Shown here piece by piece: positions 14,656 to 22,203 of a stretch of 31,411 nt of DNA. The translations under genes and the position numbers were made by a program. Within the stretch, counting starts at the first letter, position 1; the number at the start of each line of letters is the position of its first letter. The notes below the pieces were generated by a model. It searched no databases and was not told the origin of the DNA. It saw only the letters and a program-made list of their open reading frames with translations. Source of the DNA: Treponema sp. (lineage in GTDB: Bacteria > Spirochaetota > Spirochaetia > Treponematales > Treponemataceae). The DNA lies in NCBI GenBank assembly GCA_016294105.1, contig JAEDCN010000029.1, forward strand, positions 1 to 31,411, read 5' to 3'.

Positions 14656-15612
14656 ATGGAGCCAGAGGGACAACAAGGACCAAAGGTATATGAGTTTACA
14701 TCTGAACCACGGATTCTTTCTGATTATGAAAGTCCAAACAACACTGATAGTAAGTGGACCTACATAGCTTTTGGTGATTGGCCTCAGACCATTAAGGCTG
14801 CTGATGTAACTGTGGACAGGACTAAGAGTCGGCAAATGGGAATGTTTACTTATTACCTTGGAAATGATAGTAACTACTACGTAGAGGCAAAAGAAATGGC
14901 TAGCGGTTCAGGCAGTCAATATAAATACAGTGACGGAACCCAAGTGGGACAGAATGGAGCAAGTAAAAAGTGGTTCAAAGTAGAACCTATTGTGTGGCGT
15001 ATCCTGAACAAGGATTATGCTGAAACAGGAACAGCCTTGTTGTTGGCAGAAAACATCCTGACAGGTGGTATAAAATGGGATGATTCTAATAATAACTACA
15101 AGGGGAGCAATATTCGCAAGTGGTTGAATGGTAATAGTGGTAGTAAAGAAGTCAGTGACTATAATGGAGATGCTGGCTTCCTGCAAACAGCCTTTACAGA
15201 AACAGCTGGAAATTTTATTGCTCCAACTATTGTAGATAATAGTGCTCAGAGTACCTTAGATGCAGCAGGAAATTTATCCCAAGCCTCGAAGTATACCTGT
15301 GCAAACACTAAAGATAAAATCTTCTTGTTAAGTGAGCAGGAAGTAACCAAAGAAGAATATGGCTTTGCTGAATATAATGTATCTGGACGAGGCAATACAC
15401 GTATTCGCGTAACCACGGACTATGCCAAGGCTACAGGGGCATATCAGGCTAGTGAAGCTAGCTCTGGCGGCATGTGGTGGCTACGTTCGCCCAGCTATAG
15501 CTTTGATTACGACGCGCGCAGCATCAACGACTACGGCAATGCCTACAACAGCGGCAGCGTCGTCGCTACCTATGGGGGCGTTGTTCCGGCTTTGTCAATT
15601 TCACTTCAGTGA
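14656..15612 (+). CDS. DUF6273-type protein with C-type-lectin-like, possibly hypervariable C-terminus
   Basis: A 318-residue protein of the DUF6273 type: KVEPIVWRIL, ALLLAENIL, SNIRKWLNG, IFLLSEQEV and the terminal WWLRSPS...GVVPALSISL. The terminal motif layout is shared with C-type-lectin-like display folds. No signal peptide precedes the domain and only a weak start context is visible (in-frame stop at 14641), so the original N-terminus may have been lost. The last variable stretch (codons about 278-307) has 22 of 30 codons ending in C, against 8 of 30 in the stretch just before it. That is the pattern left by adenine mutagenesis of AAC codons in a retroelement target. Function is unknown; a surface or binding role is inferred from the fold only. 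Confidence 0.8.
   Translation: MEPEGQQGPKVYEFTSEPRILSDYESPNNTDSKWTYIAFGDWPQTIKAADVTVDRTKSRQMGMFTYYLGNDSNYYVEAKEMASGSGSQYKYSDGTQVGQNGASKKWFKVEPIVWRILNKDYAETGTALLLAENILTGGIKWDDSNNNYKGSNIRKWLNGNSGSKEVSDYNGDAGFLQTAFTETAGNFIAPTIVDNSAQSTLDAAGNLSQASKYTCANTKDKIFLLSEQEVTKEEYGFAEYNVSGRGNTRIRVTTDYAKATGAYQASEASSGGMWWLRSPSYSFDYDARSINDYGNAYNSGSVVATYGGVVPALSISLQ
15490..15579 (+). other. Candidate variable region (DGR-type) in the DUF6273 gene
   Basis: Thirty codons from CCC (15490) to GGC (15579): 22 end in C and most are AGC, TAC, GAC, GGC, GTC or AAC, all reachable from AAC or a similar NNC template by changing A. They are bounded by invariant WWLRS upstream and GVVPAL downstream. The following GGGGGCGTTGTTCCGG is GC-rich as an initiation-of-homing site would be. 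No reverse transcriptase or template repeat lies in this window. Confidence 0.5.
15601..15612 (+). other. Small hairpin spanning the DUF6273 stop codon
   Basis: TCACT-TC-AGTGA, a perfect 5-bp stem with a two-base loop, ends on the TGA. DGR targets in some phages have a short hairpin just after the variable region; this one is in about the right place but is short. Confidence 0.35.
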
Positions 15613-15642
15613 GAACGTAACAGTTAGAACTTAGACAAAAAC

Positions 15643-15683
15643 CTCCCTCGTTCCAGTTCCATCTGTGGCGGGGGAGTTTTTTT
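15643..15683 (+). terminator. Intrinsic terminator of the DUF6273 gene
   Basis: CTCCCTCG (15643-15650) pairs with CGGGGGAG (15669-15676), with one T-G wobble and an 18-base loop, followed by seven Ts. Confidence 0.85.
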
Positions 15684-15957
15684 ATCTAATCCCTAGAACC
15701 AGCCCCATCTATGCAAAGCTGTTCTATGAAAAAATTGTAAATAGTACAGATTTGTATTATTATCATATGGCAACTTTTCTTCATTTTCGTTACACTTTAG
15801 AAGGTATTATATAGTATGGGGGTTTTGTATCTTTTAGTAAGGACCTCCGGGACTTTGGTGAACCCTTTAGCTTGCTTTACTGTTATTGCTTGCAGTGAAT
15901 GTAGTTAGATGATTTGCTGAATTCCTTACACTAACTACACAAAAAGGGATTTTTTCT
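15684..15957 (+). promoter_or_regulatory. Intergenic promoter region and structured leader of the dehydratase-activase gene
   Basis: No gene is seen here. An AT-rich TATTATATAGTAT at 15805-15817 is the likely -10 region; no clear -35 is seen. The ~140-nt leader that would follow contains AGTAAGG...CCCTTT...TTACT pairing (about 15836-15881). Nearer the gene is a perfect hairpin TGTAGTTAG (15900-15908)/CTAACTACA (15931-15939), then AAAAAGGGATTTTTT next to the start codon. The second hairpin plus T-run resembles an attenuator. No known riboswitch class was recognised. Confidence 0.45.
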
Positions 15958-18900
15958 ATGGATTTGCACTCTGCTGCTAATACACCTTCTGCAAAGACCT
16001 TTGGTTTGGAGGCTGCTACCTTCAAGCCAACTGCCTTCAAGCCTTCGGTTCCACCTCTGCGAGTGGGAATCGACGTAGGGTCTACCACCGTAAAGTTTGT
16101 GGCTTTGGACGAAAACGACACTGTCTGCTACAGCGACTATCAGCGTCACCTGGCAGATATCCGTGGAACCATTATGGATGTGGTAAAGCGGGCCTTGGAC
16201 AAGCTCGAGCAGGAGTTACCTGCAGGCGCACGTCAGCCTTTGAGCGTAAAGGTTACTGGTTCTGGTGGCTTTGCCGTGTCCCAGTGGCTCAACATCCCCT
16301 TTATCCAGGAGGTGGTGGCTTCTACTACTGCTGTACAAAAGCTCATTCCCCACACTGACGTTGTAATTGAGCTTGGTGGTGAAGACGCCAAGATTACCTA
16401 TTTTTCTGGGGGCGTGGAGCAGCGTATGAATGGCTCCTGTGCCGGTGGAACTGGTGCCTTTATTGACCAAATGGCTGCCTTGCTGGAAACTGACGCTCCT
16501 GGCCTAAACGAAATGGCCAAGGGTGCCTCCACCATCTATCCCATTGCTGCCCGCTGTGGTGTATTTGCCAAAACTGACGTACAGCCCCTTATTAACGAAG
16601 GAGCTCGTCGTGAAGACATTGCTGCCAGTATCTTCCAGGCTGTTGTAAGCCAAACCATTTCTGGCTTAGCCTGTGGAAAGCCCATTCGTGGAAATGTAGC
16701 CTTTTTGGGAGGACCTCTCCACTTTTTAGATCAGCTGCGGTATCGCTTTATTACTACCTTGGAGCTTAAGGATGAGGAAATCGTTACTCCTCCCGATTCC
16801 CAGCTTTTCGTTGCCGCTGGTGCCGCCTTCTCTGCTGAACGAAGCTTAAGTTGTGTTCAGTCTGCAGAAAAGCAGCAGCCCTTCCCCTTGCTGGGAGAAT
16901 TCCGTGACAGCCTGAAAAATCTGGTGGATGCGGAAATGAGTGAGGTGCAACGTTTGGAGCCCCTATTCCGTAATGAGCACGAGCTGGAGGAATTCCACCG
17001 TCGTCATGCAGAGGAAATGGCTGCTTCTGCCAACTTGGAGACAGCCACTGGTCCCGTGTTCCTGGGATTGGACGCAGGCTCCACCACCACAAAGGCGGTG
17101 CTCATTGATGCCGCTGGCCGTATCTTGTGGCGTTTCTACGATGTAAACGCTGGAAATCCCGTGGACTTGGCGGTGCGGGTGCTGAAAGATTTGTACACTC
17201 AGATTCCCAAGGATGCCTATATTGCCCGTTCCGTTTCCACTGGTTACGGAGAGGCTTTGTTCCAAGCAGCTCTTGGCGTAGACTCTGGTGAGGTAGAAAC
17301 CATTACCCACTATCGGGCTGCCGACTTCTTTGTGCCTGGAGTTGAATTCCTTTTGGACATTGGTGGCCAGGACATGAAGTGTTTGCGAATGAAGGATGGC
17401 GCCATCACTTCAATCCAGCTGAATGAAGCCTGTTCCTCTGGGTGCGGAAGCTTCCTTGATAACTTTGCTCGTTCTTTGGGTATGGATGTGCGGGAATTCA
17501 GTCGCAAGGCCCTGTTGGCAGAACGTCCTGTTGACTTGGGAAGCCGCTGTACCGTATTCATGAACAGCCGTGTAAAGCAGGCTCAAAAAGAAGGTGCTAC
17601 CGTAGCAGATATTTCTGCAGGTCTTTCTTATTCTGTTATCAAGAACGCCCTGTTCAAGGTTATTAAACTGCGCCGTGCCTCCGAAATCGGATCAAAGGTT
17701 GTGGTGCAGGGTGGAACCTTTAACAACGATGCCGTTTTGCGAGCCTTTGAAAAGATTTCTGGTGTAAACGTATTCCGTCCTGATGTGGCTGGTTTGATGG
17801 GTGCCTATGGTGCAGCCCTCATCGCCCTAGACCAGTGGAAGGATATGATTCGTCCTCCCGTGGGTGTAGATGAAGCCACCTTTGTGCCTCCTACCATCCG
17901 CTCCAACATCGCCACCCCAGATCAGCTTGATTCCTTCAAGGTGGACTTGGAGCTTCGTCGCTGCGGCAAGTGTAACAACAACTGTCTCATGACCATCAAC
18001 ACCTTTACTGCTGGTTCAGGAGATGATCACAAGGCAAGTCGCTTTGTCACTGGAAACCGCTGTGAACGTGGTGCAGAATTGGGAGATGAGCTTAAGATTG
18101 TGGATGCCAGCAACAAGCATAACACTTCCACAGGCTCCGACCATGGAGACAGGAAGCTCCCCAACCTTTTTGACTGGAAATACAAGCGACTTTTCTCTTA
18201 TTACAAGCCCTTAAGTCCAGAAAATGCTCCCCGTGGAGATGTGGGGCTTCCTCGTGTCTTGAACTTGTACGAAAATTATCCGTTGTGGTTTACTATTTTT
18301 ACTCAGTTGGGATTCCGAGTGCGACTTTCTCCTCGTTCTAGCCGCTCCGTTTACGAAATGGGCTTGGAAACCATTCCCTCTGAATCCGTGTGTTATCCCG
18401 GAAAGATTGCCCACGGTCATGTGGAAGCTTTGCTGAAGCAGGGCATCAAGTTCATCTTCTATCCCTGTGCTCCTTATGAAATTAAGGAGGACGAGGGTGC
18501 CGGTAACCACTACAACTGCCCCATCGTTACCAGCTATCCCGAGGTGCTTCGCAACAACGTGGAGGTACTTCGTCGTGATCCTTCCATCACCTTTATGAAT
18601 CCCTTCTTGCCCATTTACGACAAGGACAGGTTGATAGTTCGTCTCCACGAAGAATTGAAGGAAAAATTCGATATTCCCCAGGAAGAAATCGCCAGAGCCG
18701 TGGAAGCTGCTTGGAAGGAAATGGAAAAGTTCAGAAAGGATACCCAGCAGGCAGGAGAGGAGGCCTTGACCCAGATGATTATCATGGGAGGACGGGGAAT
18801 TGTACTGTCTGGCCGCCCTTATCACCTGGACCCAGAAATCAACCACGGTATTCCAGAAATGGTGGCTGGCCTTGGACTGGCTGTGTTTACCGAGGATTCT

Positions 18901-20481
18901 GTTGCCCACCTGGGAAGCGTGGAGCGCCCTCTTCGCATTGTGGATCAATGGACCTACCACAACCGCCTGTATCGTGCAGCCTCCTTTGTGTCTGGCTTCC
19001 CCAGCTTGGAATTGGTACAGCTTACCAGCTTTGGCTGCGGTCTTGATGCCGTTACCTCAGACCAGGTGGACGAAATCCTTCAGGCCCATGGCAGAATGTA
19101 CACCCTCATCAAGATTGACGAAGGCTCCAACCTTGGTGCCGTTCGTATCCGTATCCGCAGCTTGATTGCAGCAGTGCGGGAGCGGGAACGTCGTCAGCAG
19201 AAAAAGCCTGTGTCCATTTCTGCAGCCTACAAGCGACAGATTTTCACCAAGGAGATGAAGAAAACTCACACCATCATCGCTCCTCAGATGTCTCCCATTC
19301 ACTTCCGCTTGATTCAAAAGGCCTTTGAGTATTCTGGCTACAATTTTGTTATCCTGCCAGAGGTAGATACCATGGCGGTGGAAACTGGCTTGCAGTACGT
19401 TAATAACGATGCCTGCTATCCATCCATTTTGGTGGCTGGCCAGATGATTGCCGCCCTTAAGTCTGGAAAGTATGACCTAGATCACGTGAGCCTGCTGATT
19501 ACCCAGACGGGTGGTGGATGCCGAGCCACCAACTACATCGGCTTTATCCGCCGTGCTTTGGTGGACGCTGGACTGGAGCATGTGCCAGTGCTTTCCTTGA
19601 ACGCCTCTGGTTTGGAATCTCAGCCTGGCTTTAAGATTACTCCCGCCCTGCTACACCGTGCCATGATGGCATTGATGACTGGCGACGTGCTGATGCGGGT
19701 TCTGTACCGAACTCGCCCCTATGAGGCCACCTCTGGCTCCGCAGATGCCCTCTACGAAAAGTGGAGCGGCCGTGCAGAGGTTCAGCTTAAATCACTGTCG
19801 GTAAGAAAATACCACAAGCTGATTCAAGGTATTGTAGAGGAATTCGATGCATTGCCCCTGCTGAACGTAAAAAAGCCCCGTGTTGGTGTGGTTGGTGAGA
19901 TTCTGGTAAAGTTCCATCCCACTGCCAACAATGACATTTGTCGTGTTATTGAGCGGGAAGGGGCAGAGTGTGTTATGCCCGACCTGGCAGACTTCCTGTT
20001 CTACACCTTCTCCACTGGTATCTTCCGCCACGAGGAATTAGCCTTCCCCAAGAAGACGGAGCGAAATGCCCGCCGCCTGATTTGGTTCTTGGAGCTGTAC
20101 CGTCGCCGCATTAAGAAGGTGCTGGGCAAGAGCAAGCGGTTTGACCCGCCAGCCTCCATCTACGACCTGATGAAGGGGGTAGACGACATCGTTCAGCTGG
20201 GAAATATTACTGGTGAGGGCTGGTTCCTCACTGCCGAAATGGTGGAGCTGATTCACGCTGGAGTACCCAGCATTGCCTGTGTTCAGCCCTTTGCCTGCTT
20301 GCCCAACCATGTTACTGGAAAGGGAATGATCAAGGAATTGCGCCACCGCTTCCCTGAATCCAATATCTCTGCCATTGACTATGACCCAGGTGCCAGCGAG
20401 GTAAACCAGTTGAATCGCCTCAAGCTCATGCTGTCCAATGCCCCTATTGGTCGCCACCCCGACGAGAGTGCCGAAGTATAA
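15958..20481 (+). CDS. Fused acyl-CoA dehydratase activase / 2-hydroxyacyl-CoA dehydratase-like protein
   Basis: A 1507-residue multidomain protein of the BadF/BcrAD/HgdC activase group. Two ASKHA ATPase modules are visible. The first starts at VGIDVGSTTVKFV (about residue 37), with ELGGEDAKI and a Cys in GSCAGGTGAF. The second starts at LGLDAGSTTTKAV (about residue 368), with DIGGQDMKC and EACSSGCGSF. The Cys residues match the [4Fe-4S] ligands of activase dimers. Next come RRCGKCNNNC (a Cys cluster), a DUF2229-like region (SRSVYEMGLETIPSESVCYPGKIAHGH split by short gaps), and a C-terminal HgdB-like part (GVVGEILVKFHPTANND). Characterised relatives use ATP hydrolysis to inject an electron into a 2-hydroxyacyl-CoA dehydratase; the role of these giant fusions is not established. 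AGGGA lies before the ATG. It ends in a strong terminator and looks monocistronic. Confidence 0.9.
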   Translation: MDLHSAANTPSAKTFGLEAATFKPTAFKPSVPPLRVGIDVGSTTVKFVALDENDTVCYSDYQRHLADIRGTIMDVVKRALDKLEQELPAGARQPLSVKVTGSGGFAVSQWLNIPFIQEVVASTTAVQKLIPHTDVVIELGGEDAKITYFSGGVEQRMNGSCAGGTGAFIDQMAALLETDAPGLNEMAKGASTIYPIAARCGVFAKTDVQPLINEGARREDIAASIFQAVVSQTISGLACGKPIRGNVAFLGGPLHFLDQLRYRFITTLELKDEEIVTPPDSQLFVAAGAAFSAERSLSCVQSAEKQQPFPLLGEFRDSLKNLVDAEMSEVQRLEPLFRNEHELEEFHRRHAEEMAASANLETATGPVFLGLDAGSTTTKAVLIDAAGRILWRFYDVNAGNPVDLAVRVLKDLYTQIPKDAYIARSVSTGYGEALFQAALGVDSGEVETITHYRAADFFVPGVEFLLDIGGQDMKCLRMKDGAITSIQLNEACSSGCGSFLDNFARSLGMDVREFSRKALLAERPVDLGSRCTVFMNSRVKQAQKEGATVADISAGLSYSVIKNALFKVIKLRRASEIGSKVVVQGGTFNNDAVLRAFEKISGVNVFRPDVAGLMGAYGAALIALDQWKDMIRPPVGVDEATFVPPTIRSNIATPDQLDSFKVDLELRRCGKCNNNCLMTINTFTAGSGDDHKASRFVTGNRCERGAELGDELKIVDASNKHNTSTGSDHGDRKLPNLFDWKYKRLFSYYKPLSPENAPRGDVGLPRVLNLYENYPLWFTIFTQLGFRVRLSPRSSRSVYEMGLETIPSESVCYPGKIAHGHVEALLKQGIKFIFYPCAPYEIKEDEGAGNHYNCPIVTSYPEVLRNNVEVLRRDPSITFMNPFLPIYDKDRLIVRLHEELKEKFDIPQEEIARAVEAAWKEMEKFRKDTQQAGEEALTQMIIMGGRGIVLSGRPYHLDPEINHGIPEMVAGLGLAVFTEDSVAHLGSVERPLRIVDQWTYHNRLYRAASFVSGFPSLELVQLTSFGCGLDAVTSDQVDEILQAHGRMYTLIKIDEGSNLGAVRIRIRSLIAAVRERERRQQKKPVSISAAYKRQIFTKEMKKTHTIIAPQMSPIHFRLIQKAFEYSGYNFVILPEVDTMAVETGLQYVNNDACYPSILVAGQMIAALKSGKYDLDHVSLLITQTGGGCRATNYIGFIRRALVDAGLEHVPVLSLNASGLESQPGFKITPALLHRAMMALMTGDVLMRVLYRTRPYEATSGSADALYEKWSGRAEVQLKSLSVRKYHKLIQGIVEEFDALPLLNVKKPRVGVVGEILVKFHPTANNDICRVIEREGAECVMPDLADFLFYTFSTGIFRHEELAFPKKTERNARRLIWFLELYRRRIKKVLGKSKRFDPPASIYDLMKGVDDIVQLGNITGEGWFLTAEMVELIHAGVPSIACVQPFACLPNHVTGKGMIKELRHRFPESNISAIDYDPGASEVNQLNRLKLMLSNAPIGRHPDESAEV

Positions 20482-20502
20482 GTTTTTAGAAAACAACTGA
20501 CG

Positions 20503-20559
20503 AAAAGCCACTGGAAGAAGGGCTCCATTTTGGACACTTCAATTCCAGTGGCTTTTTTT
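20503..20559 (+). terminator. Strong intrinsic terminator after the dehydratase-activase gene
   Basis: AAAAGCCACTGGAA (20503-20516) pairs perfectly with TTCCAGTGGCTTTT (20543-20556) around a 26-base loop and ends in a run of seven Ts. Confidence 0.93.
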
Positions 20560-20603
20560 GTAGACAGGCTTCTTCATCATTATTCCTTCTTTTCCCCCTC
20601 CCT

Positions 20604-20632
20604 TTGACCATATTCTTACAACGTGGTATGAT
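20604..20632 (+). promoter_or_regulatory. Promoter of asnS (TTGACC-17-TATGAT)
   Basis: TTGACC (20604-20609) and TATGAT (20627-20632) are 17 bp apart, with TGG before the -10. The expected start site (about 20639) is at or next to the ATG at 20641, and no Shine-Dalgarno lies between, so the asnS message is probably leaderless. Confidence 0.75.
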
Positions 20633-20640
20633 GAACTGTT

Positions 20641-22110
20641 ATGAAAACTGAACTGATTAAGGATATCCTTGTTTCTGAGGCTGACGGAAGAACCATTGTC
20701 GTCAGCGGTTGGGTGCGCACCAAGCGCGAGTCCAAGAATCTTGTTTTTTTGCAGGTAAATGATGGTTCCTGCTTTGCTTCCCTTCAGCTAACCTTTGACA
20801 GGGAAAATCCCAATTTCACACAAGGGGCCAATTCTCAGGACTCCCTCAATCAGTTGGAGGCTAATCTCAAGTCCCTTACCACTGGTGCCAGTCTTCGAGC
20901 CACAGGAAAACTTGTTCCTTCTCCCGCCTCTGGTCAGGCTGTGGAGCTGCAGCTGGAGCAGTTGGAGGTTTTAGGTCAGGCTCCGGTAGATAGCTATCCT
21001 CTACAGAAGAAAAACCACTCTATGGAATTCCTTCGAGAAAATGCCCACCTTCGAGCTAGAACAAATACCTTTGGTGCCGTGGCTCGCATGAGAAGCCAGA
21101 TGGCCTTTGCCATCCACACCTTCTTCCAAGAGCGGGGCTTTCAGTATGTTCACACTCCCATTATCACTGCCAGTGACGCCGAGGGAGCAGGAGAAATGTT
21201 CCAGGTAACCACCTTGTCTCCAGAAAAGCTGGCAGAAAAGGCTGTTGCCGCAGGAGCTAAGGGGATGGCTGTGGAAAAGGCAGCTGCCTTGGTGGACTAT
21301 TCTAAGGACTTCTTTGGCAAAAAGGCAAGTCTTACTGTGTCTGGCCAGCTAGAAGGTGAGATTTACGCCACCGCCCTGTCTCGCATCTACACCTTTGGCC
21401 CTACCTTCCGAGCTGAAAATTCCAATACCACTCGTCACTTGGCAGAGTTCTGGATGATTGAGCCAGAAATGGCCTTCTACGACTTGGCAGACAACATGGA
21501 TTTGGCAGAAGAATTCGTAAAGTATCTGCTGAACTGGGCCTTAACCAAGTGCCGTGCCGACATGGAGTTCTTTGACCAGCGCATTCAAAAGGGCTTGATT
21601 GAAACTTTGACCCACGTGGTAAACTCCGACTTTGCCCGTGTTACCTATACTGAAGCTGTGGCAGAGCTGGAAAAGAATGCGGATAAGTTCCAGTTCAAGC
21701 CTTATTGGGGCTGTGACCTTCAGAGTGAGCACGAAAAATACCTTACCGAGGTGGTGTACAAGAAGCCCGTTATCGTGACGGACTATCCCAAGGAAATTAA
21801 GGCCTTCTACATGAAGCTCAACGAGGACGGTAAAACCGTTCGTGCTATGGACGTATTGGTACCTGGCTTGGGCGAAATTATTGGTGGTTCCCAGCGTGAG
21901 GCTGATTACGACACCTTGTTAGGACGCATCAATGACTTAGGCTTAAATCCAGAGGATTATTGGTGGTATTTGGACTTGCGTAAGTTCGGAACCGTTCCCC
22001 ACTCAGGGTTTGGACTGGGCTTTGAACGTCTGTTGCTCTATGTTACTGGTATGGGCAATATCCGTGATGTTATTCCCTTCCCTAGAGCTCCCAAACTGGC
22101 GGATTTTTAG
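20641..22110 (+). CDS. asnS: Asparagine--tRNA ligase
   Basis: A 489-residue class IIb aminoacyl-tRNA synthetase that charges tRNA-Asn with asparagine. The N-terminal OB fold (VVSGWVRTKRESKN, QVNDGS) binds the anticodon. The catalytic domain has class II motif 2 (FRAENSNTTRHLAEFWMIEPE) with short context on either side, and motif 3 (GFGLGFERLLLYVTG). KDFFGKKASLTVSGQLEGE is typical of bacterial AsnRS rather than AspRS. Length and motif order are normal. The start follows a strong promoter by only eight bases. A terminator at 22125-22156 closes the unit, so the gene appears monocistronic. Confidence 0.96.
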   Translation: MKTELIKDILVSEADGRTIVVSGWVRTKRESKNLVFLQVNDGSCFASLQLTFDRENPNFTQGANSQDSLNQLEANLKSLTTGASLRATGKLVPSPASGQAVELQLEQLEVLGQAPVDSYPLQKKNHSMEFLRENAHLRARTNTFGAVARMRSQMAFAIHTFFQERGFQYVHTPIITASDAEGAGEMFQVTTLSPEKLAEKAVAAGAKGMAVEKAAALVDYSKDFFGKKASLTVSGQLEGEIYATALSRIYTFGPTFRAENSNTTRHLAEFWMIEPEMAFYDLADNMDLAEEFVKYLLNWALTKCRADMEFFDQRIQKGLIETLTHVVNSDFARVTYTEAVAELEKNADKFQFKPYWGCDLQSEHEKYLTEVVYKKPVIVTDYPKEIKAFYMKLNEDGKTVRAMDVLVPGLGEIIGGSQREADYDTLLGRINDLGLNPEDYWWYLDLRKFGTVPHSGFGLGFERLLLYVTGMGNIRDVIPFPRAPKLADF

Positions 22111-22124
22111 TTTTGTATTGCTGG

Positions 22125-22156
22125 AAAGGATGTGGCAATTGTGCCACCTCCTTTTT
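22125..22156 (+). terminator. Intrinsic terminator of asnS
   Basis: GTGGCA-ATTG-TGCCAC (22132-22147) extends, after one T-C mismatch, through AAAGGA (22125-22130)/TCCTTT (22149-22154) into a T-run. Confidence 0.85.
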
Positions 22157-22203
22157 CTCGTAGTAAAGGTTGTATGGCGAAAATATAGATAAGGACTGTT
22201 ATC

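Noticed and set aside
18211..18960. 249-residue open frame on the minus strand
   Set aside because: It lies wholly inside the dehydratase-activase gene, whose plus-strand motifs are clear; the minus product has no recognisable domain.
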